This document shows positions 1-7,991 of a DNA stretch of 64,000 nucleotides, one piece after another (position 1 is the first letter of the stretch; the number at the start of each line of letters is the position of its first letter). The stretch covers positions 1 to 64,000 of the forward strand of contig JAUXMV010000046.1 in the NCBI GenBank assembly GCA_030683155.1. Reading direction: 5' to 3'. The notes below the pieces were generated by a model, which was given only the letters and a program-made list of their open reading frames with translations, did not search any database and was not told the DNA's origin. A program made the position numbers and the translations under genes. Source of the DNA: Bacteroidales bacterium (GTDB taxonomy: Bacteria > Bacteroidota > Bacteroidia > Bacteroidales > F082).

Positions 1-93
<93 letters not shown>

Positions 94-101
94 ATCATAA
101 C

Positions 102-134
102 AAAAACCCCGTCCAAATCTGGATGGGGTTTTTT
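102..134 (+). terminator. Intrinsic terminator of the rRNA operon
   Basis: The arms AAAACCCCGTCC (103-114) and GGATGGGGTTTT (121-132) pair with one G-U and enclose the loop AAATCT. A run of T follows. It lies ten bases after the 5S 3' end and so closes the rRNA transcription unit. Confidence 0.9.
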
Positions 135-136
135 GG

Positions 137-172
137 TTTGGAGGGAGGTAGGCGTAAATATTATTACTTTTG
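137..172 (+). promoter_or_regulatory. Candidate Bacteroidota-type promoter for the rhodanese gene
   Basis: The box TACTTTTG at 165-172 fits the Bacteroidota -7 consensus TAnnTTTG. A TTTG lies at 137-140, with a 24-base spacer that is slightly longer than usual. The box overlaps an in-frame TTG at 170, which argues that translation starts at the ATG at 203 instead. Confidence 0.4.
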
Positions 173-202
173 AAGAATAACTATTACTTTGGTCGCATTC
201 TA

Positions 203-562
203 ATGAATGATATATTTTATTCAGTTCCAAAATTCCAGGATTTTCATCTTGAAGGTGTTAAAAATATTCATTATCAAGATGCTATAGAACTTGCAGCATC
301 TTCGGAAGCTATAATTTATGATATCAGAGAGGTTGAAGAATACCTTGATGGGGCTCCAAAGATTGCGAAGGGTTACATTCAATGTCCAATGTCTTCATTC
401 TTGGATCATATCAATTCGCTTTCTTCAGATAAGTATTTGATCATAATGTGTGCTCATGGTATAAGAAGCATGCGCCTAACGGCATGGCTAAATAACAATG
501 GATGGAAATCAGCAATAAATCTTGACGGTGGATTTGAAAACTGGAAAGAAACTGGATTATAA
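203..562 (+). CDS. Rhodanese-like domain protein
   Basis: A single-domain rhodanese-family protein of 119 residues, expected to be cytoplasmic because no signal peptide is visible. The active-site loop reads CAHGIRS with the catalytic-type cysteine at residue 83, matching the family pattern CxxGxRS. The usual DxR motif (YDIREVEEY, residues 39-47) and the C-terminal GGFxxW motif (109-114) are also present. Such proteins carry sulfur as a cysteine persulfide; the acceptor here is unknown. An in-frame TTG at 170 would add 11 residues, but it lies in a promoter-like box, so the ATG at 203 is preferred. The gene stands alone between the rRNA terminator and a convergent Hpt gene. Confidence 0.85.
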   Translation: MNDIFYSVPKFQDFHLEGVKNIHYQDAIELAASSEAIIYDIREVEEYLDGAPKIAKGYIQCPMSSFLDHINSLSSDKYLIIMCAHGIRSMRLTAWLNNNGWKSAINLDGGFENWKETGL

Positions 563-618
563 TAAACTAGAAGATTAATTGTCTTCTTAATCCTTTTCAT
601 CAAAATCGATAAAAAATT

Positions 619-969
619 CTATTCTTCAAATAATGAACGCAACTCTTTTAAGTCCTCGAGAAGTTCCTCTGAAGCTTGCTGCAAATTTGAAAAAATCTCA
701 TCCAGATTACTATCATCCTTCTCAAGTCCTTTGTATTCTAGTTCTTTAGCAAATTGTTGTGGCTTTGCAGCCATAAAATTTGAGATAACTCCTTTCATGC
801 TATGGGCATCAAATTTTAGAGCATTAAAATCCTTCTTTTCGATAGCACTTTTCAAATTCATCATCCTTTGTGGGTACTCATTGATGAATATATCAATAAT
901 TTCCAAGACAATGTTCTTGTCAAAATACTGAAATGTATCAAGAAATGATGTTTTATCTATAACATTCAT
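619..969 (-). CDS. Hpt domain (histidine phosphotransfer) protein
   Basis: A 116-residue helical protein built as a single Hpt domain. The phosphorylation motif FDAHSMKG places the phospho-accepting histidine at residue 56, followed by a further helix rich in Leu and Glu. Hpt proteins relay phosphate between hybrid sensor kinases and response regulators in the cytoplasm. No kinase gene is adjacent. The nearest candidates in this window are the hybrid kinase at 33347-35779 and the free receiver proteins at 32818 and 55685, but no link can be shown. It is convergent with the rhodanese gene, with 56 bases between their stops. Confidence 0.85.
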   Translation of the reverse strand: MNVIDKTSFLDTFQYFDKNIVLEIIDIFINEYPQRMMNLKSAIEKKDFNALKFDAHSMKGVISNFMAAKPQQFAKELEYKGLEKDDSNLDEIFSNLQQASEELLEDLKELRSLFEE

Positions 970-1110
970 GTTGAATATTTTACATATTGTTTGTGTTCTT
1001 CATGGGTTTTTAATTTAAAAAATCAATTAAAAACCAATTAACATTACAGGGTTAATTTAAGTGTAAAAGTAAAAAAATGTTCGGTAAAAAACAAATTGAT
1101 TAATTTAAAA

Positions 1111-3639
1111 TCAGAAACCAAACATACTGCCTATCTGAAACACGGCAAAAGCGGCGAGCCAGGCAAGAACTGTTGTATAAACGGAGGTGAATAATGGCCA
1201 GCGCCATTGCCCGGATTCCTTTTTGATAGCAGCAAAGACTGCAACGCAAGGAAAATATATTAAGATGAAAATCATAAAGCTTAAAGCTACCAAAGGCGTC
1301 ATTACTGGTTTTCCGGCTTTTGAGCCTGATTCATAGCGTTGATCTTTAAGTTTGTTACCCAGACTTTCTCCGGGCTCACTATCTGGGCCTGTTTGATAAA
1401 TCACACCCATTGTTGAAATTATGATTTCTTTTGCTGCAGAACCAGCAAGAAGACTGATACCCATTTTCCAGTCAAAACCAAGTGGTCTTATGGCAGGCTC
1501 GATGAAATGTCCAATTCTTCCAAGGAAAGAATATTCTTGTTTTGAACTCATCCTTTGGAGTTCAAGTCTGTTGATTGTATTCTGAAAATCTTCGTGAAAG
1601 TGTGAATTTTTATTATGCTCATTAAGTCCATTTGAAACCATTTTTAGCTCAAATTGCTGTGTTTGAAATTCAATTTCTGAATCGAATTTTTGATCAATAT
1701 GGCTGCCTTGGGGAAAATATCCAAGTGCCCAAATGATTATTGAAGCAACCAAAATAAAAGTACCCATCTTTTTTAAATATTGCGCTCCTTTAAACCATGT
1801 TTGTCTGAAGATAGCTTTTGTTGTTGGCATTCTGTAGGGTGGCAGCTCCATCACAAAAGGCATTTCCTCAGATTTGAATAAAACTTTTTTGAAAACATAG
1901 GCCAGCAGCGCAGCAAATAAAATGCCTGTCAAATATATGAGAAACAACAAAGTGCCTCTGTAGGCAGTAAAAAATGCACTGATAATAAGAATGTAGACAG
2001 GATATCTGGCACTGCACGACATAAACGGAATTATCATCATTGTGACAAGTCGGTCATTTTTGTTTTCGATTGTACGCGTTGCCATTACAGCAGGAACATT
2101 ACATCCAAATCCCATTAACAAGGGAATAAATGACCTGCCATGCAAGCCAACACGATGCATCACCTTGTCAACAATAAAGGCTACCCTTGCCATATAGCCG
2201 GTTGTTTCGAGTAAACTTAAAAAGAAAAATAAAATTAAAATATTTGGCAGAAACACTATGACTCCACCAACACCACCAATTATTCCGTCAACAACAAGGT
2301 CACGCAATATCCCTTCAGGCATGATTTGCTCAAATGTTCTTGCCAGAAAACCCATTAACTGTTCTATCCATTGCATAGGATAGTCTCCCAAGATAAATGT
2401 TGCCTGAAAAATGACCCACATTACCAGCATAAATATTGGATAGCTTGAATATTTATTCGTGAGGATACTATCAATTTTTCGGCTCTTATTTTTCTTTTCT
2501 TTGATGGCTTCCTGATAGGTTTCTTTCAATGCACCTTCAATAAATCCATACTTGGAATCTGTTATGATTGATTCAATTTCGTCTTTATGAATTGATTCAA
2601 TTTTAACTGTTTCTTCCCTTACAGTTTTTGCAATCTTTTTATAATTGACACATTTATCGATACGGTTTAGCTCCTCTTTGTCTCCTTCAAGCAGCTTTAT
2701 GGATAAATAACGCGGTGAGATTACATTTATAATAGGTTCATTACCAGCTGTATTGAGCAAAGTTTGAATCTTTTGAATCGAATTTTCAATATCTGGCCCA
2801 TAATTAACATGGATATGTCGTGTATCTGGATCTTCATCTTCATATACGCTTATGATCCGTTCAAAGAGCTGATCAATTCCTTTCCCTTTTGAACCAACCG
2901 TTGGAATAACAGGTATTCCAATCATCCGGCCAAGATTGTCGTAATCAAAAGTGTCTCCTTTTTCTTCAAACTCATCAAACATATTCAAAGCGATGACAAC
3001 TTTGATGTCCATATCAATGAGCTGTGTGGTCAAATAGAGGTTGCGTTCCAGATTTGAAGCATCTACCACATTGAGAACCACATCAGGTATCTCGTTGAAA
3101 ATAAAATTACGGACAAATATTTCTTCAGGTGTATAACTGGTTATGCTGTAGGTTCCAGGTAGGTCGGTAAGTTTGAAAGAGTAATCACCATGCTTCAAAA
3201 GTGCTGTTTTGGCCTCGACCGTGACACCACCATAATTTGCAACACGTTCCCGGGAATTGGATGCAAAATTGAAAATGCTGGTTTTTCCTGAGTTTGGATT
3301 TCCAACCAATGCCACCGAAATCGTTTTGCTTTTATGAACCGGTTTGAGATTCAAAGCCTGTTCGAGTAGTTGAACACCATAGAATTGGGTGCCTAAATTG
3401 AGATTTAAATCGTCATCAGATAAAATTTCAATCAGGGAGGCCTCATTTTTCCGCAATGAAACCTCATAGCCCATCACATTATATTCAATTGGATCGTGCA
3501 GTGGAGCATGTTTAACAACAATGACCTGCTTGCCTGGAACAAACCCCATCTCGATAATCCGTTTACGAAAAGCTCCACGCCCTTTAACTTTTAGAATGAT
3601 TCCTTTTTCTCCTTCTTTCAGTTCTGCCAGTGATTTCAT
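1111..3639 (-). CDS. feoB: Ferrous iron transporter, FeoA-FeoB fusion
   Basis: An inner-membrane Fe(II) importer with the small FeoA SH3-like domain fused in front of FeoB. Numbering from the ATG at 3639: FeoA spans about 1-75. The GTPase domain has G1 GNPNSGKT (113-120), G3 DLPG (159-162) and G4 NMFD (219-222). The C-terminal half carries the Gate-type membrane segments, including GFGCNVPAVMATR and a second conserved core near GISLLAGSAAKE. A longer reading starts at an ATG at 3684 (or a TTG at 3690), but FeoA proteins normally begin near MKSLAELKEG, so 3639 is chosen. FeoA-FeoB fusions are usual in Bacteroidota. A 20-base palindrome lies 51 bases upstream and may be a metal-responsive operator. 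The gene diverges from ffh. Confidence 0.95.
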   Translation of the reverse strand: MKSLAELKEGEKGIILKVKGRGAFRKRIIEMGFVPGKQVIVVKHAPLHDPIEYNVMGYEVSLRKNEASLIEILSDDDLNLNLGTQFYGVQLLEQALNLKPVHKSKTISVALVGNPNSGKTSIFNFASNSRERVANYGGVTVEAKTALLKHGDYSFKLTDLPGTYSITSYTPEEIFVRNFIFNEIPDVVLNVVDASNLERNLYLTTQLIDMDIKVVIALNMFDEFEEKGDTFDYDNLGRMIGIPVIPTVGSKGKGIDQLFERIISVYEDEDPDTRHIHVNYGPDIENSIQKIQTLLNTAGNEPIINVISPRYLSIKLLEGDKEELNRIDKCVNYKKIAKTVREETVKIESIHKDEIESIITDSKYGFIEGALKETYQEAIKEKKNKSRKIDSILTNKYSSYPIFMLVMWVIFQATFILGDYPMQWIEQLMGFLARTFEQIMPEGILRDLVVDGIIGGVGGVIVFLPNILILFFFLSLLETTGYMARVAFIVDKVMHRVGLHGRSFIPLLMGFGCNVPAVMATRTIENKNDRLVTMMIIPFMSCSARYPVYILIISAFFTAYRGTLLFLIYLTGILFAALLAYVFKKVLFKSEEMPFVMELPPYRMPTTKAIFRQTWFKGAQYLKKMGTFILVASIIIWALGYFPQGSHIDQKFDSEIEFQTQQFELKMVSNGLNEHNKNSHFHEDFQNTINRLELQRMSSKQEYSFLGRIGHFIEPAIRPLGFDWKMGISLLAGSAAKEIIISTMGVIYQTGPDSEPGESLGNKLKDQRYESGSKAGKPVMTPLVALSFMIFILIYFPCVAVFAAIKKESGQWRWPLFTSVYTTVLAWLAAFAVFQIGSMFGF

Positions 3640-3689
3640 CCAATACAATTTTGTGCATTGCAAAGAAAATATTTTAATTGACATATACA

Positions 3690-3709
3690 AATACCTACAT
3701 TCAGGTATT
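3690..3709. promoter_or_regulatory. Palindrome upstream of feoAB, candidate metalloregulator site
   Basis: AATACCT (3690-3696) and AGGTATT (3703-3709) form perfect 7-base arms around a 6-base spacer. It lies between divergent feoAB and ffh, 51 bases before the feoAB start codon. Iron-uptake genes are commonly controlled by Fur or DtxR-type repressors binding palindromes of this size; which regulator binds here is unknown. Assignment to feoAB rather than ffh is an inference from position. Confidence 0.5.
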
Positions 3710-3750
3710 CTTTGCGAAATCTGCTGCTTACTTTCATTGGCAGAACTGAA

Positions 3751-3777
3751 TTGGCAGCTGTTTTTTTCCTATTTTTG
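3751..3777 (+). promoter_or_regulatory. Candidate promoter of ffh
   Basis: TATTTTTG at 3770-3777 matches TAnnTTTG, and TTGG starts at 3751 with a 16-base spacer, just below the usual 17-23. Transcription would start near 3784, about 20 bases before the ffh ATG at 3804. Confidence 0.5.
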
Positions 3778-3803
3778 CACCCTCAAAACGAAATTGAATT
3801 ACT

Positions 3804-5138
3804 ATGTTTGAAGGTTTAAGCGAAAAACTCGAACGATCGTTCAAAATCCTGAAAGGTCAGGGATATATCACCGAAATCAATGTGGCTGAAACATTGAAGG
3901 AAGTACGCAAAGCATTGATCGATGCCGACGTAAGTTTTAAAATTGCCAAAGATTTTACCGGCAAGGTAAAAGAAAAGGCAATCGGACAGAAAATACTAAC
4001 TTCTGTTTCGCCCGGTCAGCTGATGGTGAAGGTCATGCACGACGAACTGACTGAGCTGATGGGTGGTGAATCGGAAGAAATTCAAATTAAAGGAAATCCG
4101 GCCATTATCCTCATTGCCGGTTTGCAAGGTTCAGGAAAAACGACCTTCTCAGCCAAGCTTGCCAATTATCTCAAAAAGAAAAAGGGAAAGCATCCGCTGT
4201 TGGTTGCCTGCGACGTTTACAGACCCGCTGCTATCAATCAGTTGAAAGTGCTCGGTGAGCAAATTGATGTAGAAGTTTATTCTGATGAAAACAGTAAATT
4301 ACCCGTCTCCATTGCACGAAATGCTATTCAATATGCAAAGGATAAGGGTCGCAATGTTGTGATTATTGATACTGCAGGCCGACTTGCCATTGATGAGCTC
4401 ATGATGAATGAAATATATGCCATCAAAAAGGAGGTTAACCCACAGGAGATCTTGTTTGTAGTTGATTCAATGACAGGACAAGATGCTGTAAACACTGCCA
4501 AAGCATTCAATGACAAACTGGATTTTAATGGGGTTGTACTCACAAAACTTGATGGAGATACCAGAGGTGGTGCTGCCTTAACGATCAGATCTGTTGTTGA
4601 TAAACCAATCAAATTTGTTGGTATCGGCGAGAAGATGGATGCTCTTGATGTTTTCTATCCAAAACGTATGGCGGATAGAATTTTAGGGATGGGTGACATC
4701 GTTTCCCTTGTGGAGCGTGCGCAGGAACAATACGACGAAACTGAAGCGAAAAACCTCAAACGTAAACTTGCCAAAAATGAGTTTAATTTCAATGATTTTC
4801 TGAAACAGATTCAGCAAATAAAAAAGATGGGTAATATCAAGGAATTAGCCAGTATGATTCCTGGAATGGGCAAAGCATTGAAAGATACAGAAATAGAAGA
4901 TGATGCTTTTAAAGGTATTGAAGCAATTATTTATTCAATGACGCCTGCTGAACGCGAAAATCCTAAACTGCTTAACGGAAGCCGGCGCAAGCGCATCGCT
5001 GAAGGTAGCGGAAACAGTATTGTTGAAGTAAATCGCCTGATAAAACAGTTTGAAGAAACTTCAAAAATGATGCGCATGATGACCACAGGCGGCAATCGAA
5101 AGATGATGCAAATGATGCAGCAGATGCGTCGAAATTAA
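3804..5138 (+). CDS. ffh: Signal recognition particle protein Ffh
   Basis: The SRP54-type GTPase that, with 4.5S RNA, binds signal sequences on the ribosome and delivers nascent membrane proteins to FtsY. The 444 residues are normal for the family. The N domain covers about 1-90. The G domain has GLQGSGKT (106-113), DTAGR (189-193) and TKLDGD (247-252). The methionine-rich M domain runs from about 300 and ends in MMQMMQQMRRN. Start ATG 3804 follows a promoter-like box. folD begins 14 bases after the stop, so the two are probably co-transcribed. Confidence 0.98.
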   Translation: MFEGLSEKLERSFKILKGQGYITEINVAETLKEVRKALIDADVSFKIAKDFTGKVKEKAIGQKILTSVSPGQLMVKVMHDELTELMGGESEEIQIKGNPAIILIAGLQGSGKTTFSAKLANYLKKKKGKHPLLVACDVYRPAAINQLKVLGEQIDVEVYSDENSKLPVSIARNAIQYAKDKGRNVVIIDTAGRLAIDELMMNEIYAIKKEVNPQEILFVVDSMTGQDAVNTAKAFNDKLDFNGVVLTKLDGDTRGGAALTIRSVVDKPIKFVGIGEKMDALDVFYPKRMADRILGMGDIVSLVERAQEQYDETEAKNLKRKLAKNEFNFNDFLKQIQQIKKMGNIKELASMIPGMGKALKDTEIEDDAFKGIEAIIYSMTPAERENPKLLNGSRRKRIAEGSGNSIVEVNRLIKQFEETSKMMRMMTTGGNRKMMQMMQQMRRN

Positions 5139-5152
5139 ACCAAGCTAAGTCT

Positions 5153-6040
5153 ATGTCAGCTAAAATTATTGATGGTAAAGCCATTGCTGAAAAAATTAAA
5201 AAGGAAATTGCACTTGAAGTAGCTGCAATGATTGATGCAGATGTGAAAGCACCTCATCTTGCTGCAATATTGGTTGGAAACGATCCGGCCAGTGAAACAT
5301 ATGTGGCATCCAAGGAAAAAGCTTGTCATGCCGTTGGAATTACCTCCACTACTTATCGTTTGCCTGCGTCAACAAGCGAACAGGAATTGCTCGATATGAT
5401 TGATTTTGTCAACAATGATGATGAAATAGATGGATTTATTGTCCAGCTTCCTTTGCCTGAACATATTGATCCAAATAAAGTGATTGAACGGATTGATCCT
5501 GCAAAGGATGTTGATGGCTTTCATCCGAAAAATATTGGCCGGATGCAGATTGGAATGCCTTCTTATTTGCCTGCAACTCCTTTTGGAATTGTAGAGCTTT
5601 TAAAGAGAAGTGGCATCAATATGGATGGCAAACATTGTGTTGTAATTGGCCGTTCTAACATTGTTGGTACACCGCTCAGTATTTTGCTTTCACGAAAAAG
5701 TGACTATGGAAATGCTACTGTTACCCTTTGTCATAGCCGCACAAAAGATATTGCCTCATTTACAAAGCAGGCCGATGTGTTGATTGCCGCAATAGGTCAG
5801 CCGGAGTTTGTCAAAGCTGATATGGTCAAGCTTGGTGCAGTGGTGGTTGATGTTGGCATTCACCGGATCGATGATGCTGAGGTGTTGAAAGGTTACAAAT
5901 TGGTTGGTGATGTCGATTTTGAAGGGGTTTCAAAAGTTGCAAGCGCAATTACTCCCGTTCCCGGTGGCGTTGGCCCTATGACAATCGTTTCATTGCTTCA
6001 CAATACTTTACAATCCTCAAAAAAGAAAATCTACCAATAA
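5153..6040 (+). CDS. folD: Bifunctional methylenetetrahydrofolate dehydrogenase/cyclohydrolase FolD
   Basis: Interconverts 5,10-methylene-, methenyl- and 10-formyl-tetrahydrofolate using NADP, supplying one-carbon units. The catalytic segment SETYVASKEKAC (residues 47-58) holds Tyr50 and Lys54 in the family pattern YxxxK. The motifs VQLPLPEH, GRSNIVGTPLS (Rossmann cofactor loop) and TPVPGGVGPMT are complete. The 295-residue length is usual. It sits 14 bases downstream of ffh and upstream of a secreted-protein gene. Confidence 0.97.
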   Translation: MSAKIIDGKAIAEKIKKEIALEVAAMIDADVKAPHLAAILVGNDPASETYVASKEKACHAVGITSTTYRLPASTSEQELLDMIDFVNNDDEIDGFIVQLPLPEHIDPNKVIERIDPAKDVDGFHPKNIGRMQIGMPSYLPATPFGIVELLKRSGINMDGKHCVVIGRSNIVGTPLSILLSRKSDYGNATVTLCHSRTKDIASFTKQADVLIAAIGQPEFVKADMVKLGAVVVDVGIHRIDDAEVLKGYKLVGDVDFEGVSKVASAITPVPGGVGPMTIVSLLHNTLQSSKKKIYQ

Positions 6041-6081
6041 ATAGATAATATTCATTGAAGCCCAGTACATATTAACTCAGC

Positions 6082-7365
6082 ATGACAGTTTTAAACAATG
6101 TAAATTATAGTTTTTCCTTTAAAAGTAGTTTATTGCTTCTTTTATTGTTTTTGTTGCCATATTTTAGCAATGCTCAAATCTCAGGTTGCACTGACCCTCA
6201 ATCGGTTAACTTCAATCCGCAAGCTGCACAAAATGATGGTTCTTGTTTATATCCTGTCACCGTTTACGATCCTCCGTTTGCGTTCGAACTTCCTGTAGCT
6301 GTTAGAGAGACCTCTGGATTATTTTTTATGAATAACAGGCTTTGGACTTTCAATGACAGTGGTGGTTCAGCAGTATTATTTGCAATTGATACAGCCACAG
6401 CACAGGTTGTTCAGCAAATAAGTATTTCTAATGCATCGAATATTGATTGGGAAGATATTACAATGGATGATACCTACATCTACATTGGAGATTTTGGAAA
6501 CAATGCAGGTGTCCGTAAAGATTTGACTATATACAAAGTTGCAAAAGAAGATATTCCATTGGCCGGAAACACTTCGGTCATTGCAGAAAAACTCTCGTTT
6601 TCCTATCCTGATCAGCTGTCTTTTGAAAAATCAAAAAGTCATAATTTTGACTGTGAGGCGATGATTGCGGCAGGAAATAACCTTTTCCTTTTTAGCAAAA
6701 ACAGGGGAGACAGCAAAACCAAGCTTTATAGTTTGCCTAAAAGTCAGGGAACCCACATTGCGGATTTAATCGAAACATTCGATACCAAAGGACTCATAAC
6801 AGGCGCCGATTACAATGAAGATCTAAACGAAATAATACTCACAGGCTACACAAATAATACATATTTACCCTTTTTGTGGCTCCTTTTTGACTTTGAAGAT
6901 CATGATTTCTTTTCAGGAAATAAGCGAAGAATTGATCTGATAAATCTTATTACAACGCAAGTGGAAGGCATAACATATTTAAATGGCAGAAACGCGTACA
7001 TTTCAGCCGAAAGAAGTCAGACCTTCAGCGCCAGGGTTTTCAGTATATCTTCTGCACAATGGACAGATCATTTAAGTAATATCGGAGAACAAAATGAATC
7101 ACAAGCGCGAAAATTGATACTTGCAGACAATCCTGTTCAAAACAATTTACTGCGTGTAAAGCATAGTAAATCAATGAAAGAAATTGTCCGGCTTGATATT
7201 TCTGATACTTCCGGAAAAGTGATTTATACAGAAGCTTTTTCCTTCAGAAAAAGTGAAGGGAGTGAATATATTGAGATTAACACAAGCAACCTTAAAGCGG
7301 GTGTTTATCATGTGACATTATTTACAAAGCGGAGACATTTCAGTACCACCTTCATTCAACCATGA
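6082..7365 (+). CDS. Secreted protein with T9SS-type C-terminal sorting domain
   Basis: A predicted exported protein of 427 residues. A hydrophobic signal peptide covers about residues 12-31, ending near FSNAQ. A small motif GCTDPQSVNFNPQA with a second cysteine (NDGSC) follows; this motif is frequent at the start of Bacteroidota surface proteins. The middle (about 65-340) looks like repeated beta strands with acidic turns (WEDITMDDTYIYIGDFGNN) and could be a propeller, but no catalytic motif is recognised. The last 80 residues (DNPVQNN, GKVIY, LKAGVYHVTL) match the type A sorting domain used for type IX secretion. The stop overlaps the queE start by 4 bases (ATGA). Function unknown. Confidence 0.8.
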   Translation: MTVLNNVNYSFSFKSSLLLLLLFLLPYFSNAQISGCTDPQSVNFNPQAAQNDGSCLYPVTVYDPPFAFELPVAVRETSGLFFMNNRLWTFNDSGGSAVLFAIDTATAQVVQQISISNASNIDWEDITMDDTYIYIGDFGNNAGVRKDLTIYKVAKEDIPLAGNTSVIAEKLSFSYPDQLSFEKSKSHNFDCEAMIAAGNNLFLFSKNRGDSKTKLYSLPKSQGTHIADLIETFDTKGLITGADYNEDLNEIILTGYTNNTYLPFLWLLFDFEDHDFFSGNKRRIDLINLITTQVEGITYLNGRNAYISAERSQTFSARVFSISSAQWTDHLSNIGEQNESQARKLILADNPVQNNLLRVKHSKSMKEIVRLDISDTSGKVIYTEAFSFRKSEGSEYIEINTSNLKAGVYHVTLFTKRRHFSTTFIQP

Positions 7366-7991
7366 AACAAAAGATCGATTTATTAGAAAACGGCCGAAAA
7401 CTTCCACTGATGGAGGAATTCTACACAATACAGGGAGAAGGTGCCAATATGGGAACTGCTGCATATTTTATCCGTATTGGTGGCTGTGATGTAGGTTGTC
7501 ATTGGTGTGATACAAAACCATCATGGGATGCAACTCATTTTCCGCCTGTAAGTGCTGATGAAATTGCAGAAAGGGCAGCCGTTTTTCCTGCAAAAACAGT
7601 CGTTGTGACAGGCGGCGAACCCTCAATTTATCCTTTGGATTATTTCACCAAAAAACTAAAAAGCCTGGGCATTAAGACCATGGTAGAAACCTCCGGCGCG
7701 CACAATCTGAGTGGCGAATGGGATTGGATTTGTCTTTCGCCAAAGAAATTTTCCCCTCCAAGACCAGGCATTCATAAGCGAGCTCACGAGCTCAAAATGG
7801 TAATTCAGAGCGAAGCTGACCTTGAATGGGCCGAACAAAACGCACGCTTCGTTAACGAAGAATGTTTACTATATTTACAGCCCGAATGGAGTGTTTCGGA
7901 AAAAATAATGCCATGGCTTACAGAATTTGTAATGAAAAATCCACGTTGGAGAATGAGTCTTCAAAGTCACAAGTACATGCATATTCCATAG
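7362..7991 (+). CDS. queE: 7-carboxy-7-deazaguanine synthase QueE
   Basis: Radical SAM enzyme that converts 6-carboxytetrahydropterin to 7-carboxy-7-deazaguanine in queuosine biosynthesis. The iron-sulfur motif is CDVGCHWC (Cys42, Cys46, Cys49, CX3CX2C). The preceding EEFYTIQGEGANMG and the later VVTGGEP motif that contacts S-adenosylmethionine are typical of QueE. At 209 residues it is full length. It is translationally coupled to the preceding gene by an ATGA overlap, and its 3' end overlaps the next gene's predicted start by about 79 bases. No preQ1 riboswitch is visible in front of it. Confidence 0.95.
   Translation: MKQKIDLLENGRKLPLMEEFYTIQGEGANMGTAAYFIRIGGCDVGCHWCDTKPSWDATHFPPVSADEIAERAAVFPAKTVVVTGGEPSIYPLDYFTKKLKSLGIKTMVETSGAHNLSGEWDWICLSPKKFSPPRPGIHKRAHELKMVIQSEADLEWAEQNARFVNEECLLYLQPEWSVSEKIMPWLTEFVMKNPRWRMSLQSHKYMHIP

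Noticed and set aside
731-931. Plus-strand open frame opposite the Hpt gene
   Set aside because: Antisense shadow of a clear Hpt domain; no domain, promoter or ribosome site of its own.
7340-7400. preQ1 riboswitch before queE
   Set aside because: The gene starts inside the preceding coding region; no aptamer-like fold is seen.
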